From contig NZ_FSRS01000001.1 of assembly GCF_900142935.1 (NCBI RefSeq), positions 1,312,001-1,376,000 of the forward strand: a stretch of DNA of 64,000 bases. Reading direction: 5' to 3'. The DNA comes from Rhodovulum sp. ES.010 (GTDB lineage Bacteria > Pseudomonadota > Alphaproteobacteria > Rhodobacterales > Rhodobacteraceae). The notes below the pieces were generated by a model. The model had not been told where the DNA came from. It made no database searches and saw nothing but the letters and a program-made list of their open reading frames with translations. Below, one piece after another: positions 62,687-64,000 of this stretch. A program made the position numbers and the translations under genes. Position 1 is the stretch's first letter. The number at the start of each line of letters is the position of its first letter.

Positions 62687-63718
62687 CTAGAGATCGATAT
62701 CGAGGCTGACCGGGAAATGGTCGGACGCGGTCAGCAGCGCCTCGCGCAGTTCGGGCACGCGGTAGAGCCCGGGATCGTCGAACGGGTGCCAGATGCGCCA
62801 CCGGGGCCGCCGCGCGCGCAGATCCGGCGACACCATCACGTAGTCGAGCAGCGCCGAGAGATAGCGGCCTTCGGCGGGGATGTAGAACCGCGCCGTGGCG
62901 GGCTGCGCGGGAAGACGGCCCTGAAGCGCCTGCCGGGCATGCGGGTCGTGCAGGCGCAGCGGCGCGGGACCGTCCAGGCCCAGCACGATCTCGACCCCGG
63001 AGCGGCCGAAAAGTTCCTCGTACTCGTCGAGGCCGGGACCGTCGTTGAGGTCTCCCAGCACGACAAGCGGCTCGCCCGCGTCCAGGTGCGCCTCGATGCG
63101 CTGGCGCAGCCAGATGCACTGGGCAAGCTGCTTGCGCCGGTTGGCGATGGCGACGCGCATGACCTCGTCGGGCGTCTCGGCGCCGTGGGGCGCCTTGGAC
63201 TTGACGTGCACGCCGATCATACGGAAGGCGGCGCCGCCGGCGGTCTCGCCCGCAAGCTCCAGCGGCGGCTTGGAAAACCGGATGAGTTCCGGCGCGCTGT
63301 CCACGTCGACATCCCACCGGAACACCCCGTCGAAGCGCGGCGCGTCGCTGGCCCCCTTCTTGCCGGTCGGTTCCCCGCGCGGATCGTGGCGCACGCTCAG
63401 CCGGTCGGGGTCGTAAAGCAGCGCGATCTCCTGCTGGGTGTCGTTCGGAAAGCCCACGATGGCGCGGCGCGCGCGCAGGTCCATCACCCGGGCGAAACTC
63501 TCCAGCGCCGGCACGGTGGCACGCCGCCCGTTATGGTCGGGCGCCTCGACGACCAGAACCGCATCGGCGTCGAGCGCGGTGAAGACGATGCCCAGCGCGG
63601 CGATCTGCCGATGGCGCGGGACGCCGTGCCGGCCCGAGGGCGCCTCGTCGTCGAGCAGCGCGCCCTCGTCGTCGAACAGGGCGTTGAACCATTCGACATT
63701 GTAGGTCGCGATCCTCAT
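62687..63718 (-). CDS. Endonuclease/exonuclease/phosphatase family protein
   Basis: 343 residues. Family motifs: ATYNVEWFNALF (N-terminal Asn), GDLNDGPGLDEYEELFG (catalytic D-x-N), SALLDYVMVSPDLR (D) and TASDHFPVSLDIDL (SDH). Metal-dependent hydrolase like DNase I or sphingomyelinase, without a signal peptide, so probably cytoplasmic. Overlaps the djlA-like gene by 4 bases. Confidence 0.85.
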   Translation of the reverse strand: MRIATYNVEWFNALFDDEGALLDDEAPSGRHGVPRHRQIAALGIVFTALDADAVLVVEAPDHNGRRATVPALESFARVMDLRARRAIVGFPNDTQQEIALLYDPDRLSVRHDPRGEPTGKKGASDAPRFDGVFRWDVDVDSAPELIRFSKPPLELAGETAGGAAFRMIGVHVKSKAPHGAETPDEVMRVAIANRRKQLAQCIWLRQRIEAHLDAGEPLVVLGDLNDGPGLDEYEELFGRSGVEIVLGLDGPAPLRLHDPHARQALQGRLPAQPATARFYIPAEGRYLSALLDYVMVSPDLRARRPRWRIWHPFDDPGLYRVPELREALLTASDHFPVSLDIDL

Positions 63719-64000
63719 GCGCGGCGCTCGGAGAGGATCGCCTCCCAGGCGGCGTTGACCGCGATCAGGCGCTTCTCGGCCAGCTTGACCGCCTCTTCGG
63801 GGACGCCGCGGGCGGCCATCCGGTCGGGATGGCTCTCGCGCACCTCGGCGCGCCAGGCCTTGCGGATCTGCTCCAGGTCGGCATCGGGCGCGACGCCGAG
63901 CACGGCATAGGGGTCGGGGACGGCATCGGTCACGAAGCGCGCGCGCAGGGTGCGGAACTGCTGCGCCGTCAGGCCGAAGATCTCGCCCACACGCGACAGG
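63715..64000 (-). CDS. djlA: DjlA-like co-chaperone, C-terminal part
   Basis: The frame is open to the window edge; 94 C-terminal codons are visible. EIFGLTAQQFRTLRARF is the end of a TerB-like domain. DPYAVLGVAPDADLEQIRKAWRAEVRESHPDRMAARG is a J-domain with HPD and the following R. The TerB-J architecture suggests a DjlA-type membrane- or envelope-linked DnaK partner. The N-terminus lies outside. Confidence 0.8.
   Translation of the reverse strand, partial: LSRVGEIFGLTAQQFRTLRARFVTDAVPDPYAVLGVAPDADLEQIRKAWRAEVRESHPDRMAARGVPEEAVKLAEKRLIAVNAAWEAILSERRA

Overview
The window is a high-GC (roughly two-thirds G+C) chromosomal segment of an alphaproteobacterium, almost certainly Rhodobacterales/Rhodobacteraceae. 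The indications are tandem DUF1194 proteins, an LdtR-type MarR regulator, a VPLPA-CTERM protein, a short editing-less ProS, HdaA, ThyX, and a nifENX-fdxB / nifU-nifV-nifW-rpoN arrangement like that of Rhodobacter nif regions. No tRNA, rRNA, CRISPR array, intact transposase or prophage was seen.

Layout. (1) 1-2.8 kb: end of a glxC-like gene, glxD and glnT, which look like a glutamate-synthase-like / gamma-glutamylmethylamide (methylated amine) module, followed by a shrunken rsgA remnant. (2) 3.4-7.9 kb: a Sel1/peptidoglycan-binding lipoprotein-like secreted protein, a beta-carbonic anhydrase and an unusual membrane-anchored pentapeptide-repeat/glycosyltransferase-4 fusion. (3) 7.9-13.1 kb: periplasmic genes associated with PQQ-dependent alcohol oxidation (YVTN beta-propeller, ABC-type binding protein) divergent from a FlhS/FlhR-like two-component pair. 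(4) 13.1-19.6 kb: an FCD-type GntR regulator divergent from a PotABCD-like ABC transporter plus hydantoin-racemase-like enzyme. (5) 19.6-25.6 kb: complete urea transporter urtABCDE. (6) 26-34.5 kb: rpoN and a nitrogen-fixation block (nifW, nifV, nifU-like, iscA-like, fdxB, nifX-associated DUF269, nifX, nifN, nifE) with two excellent sigma-54 promoters and a NifA-type upstream activating site; nifHDK, nifB, nifA and nifS are not here. (7) 34.6-48.3 kb: mostly housekeeping genes (thyX, gloA, aspC, sdhE, MATE, peroxiredoxin, parE) interrupted by two isolated low-GC genes (35.0-36.5 and 47.6-48.3 kb) lodged against the 3' ends of thyX and parE. (8) 48.7-51.6 kb: secreted von Willebrand A proteins, a membrane protein and a cytochrome c with an FNR-type box. 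(9) 52.6-64 kb: conserved core genes lolDE, proS, perM-like, hda, ppk, ppx, an endonuclease/phosphatase-family protein and the start of a djlA-like gene.

Functionally the accessory half reads as nitrogen and C1 economy: methylated-amine nitrogen, urea uptake and N2 fixation sit next to the sigma-54 gene whose product should drive their promoters, while the PQQ/FlhSR block points to alcohol/formaldehyde oxidation. The most unusual items are the pentapeptide-GT4 fusion with a Trp/Tyr/Gly-rich insert, a NifU-like protein that has lost all three scaffold cysteines, the two orphan low-GC genes, an 11-bp phased TCCGA array, and a perfect hairpin that buries the Shine-Dalgarno sequence of a methyltransferase gene. 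Statements about family resemblance rest on recognition by eye; no database search was run.
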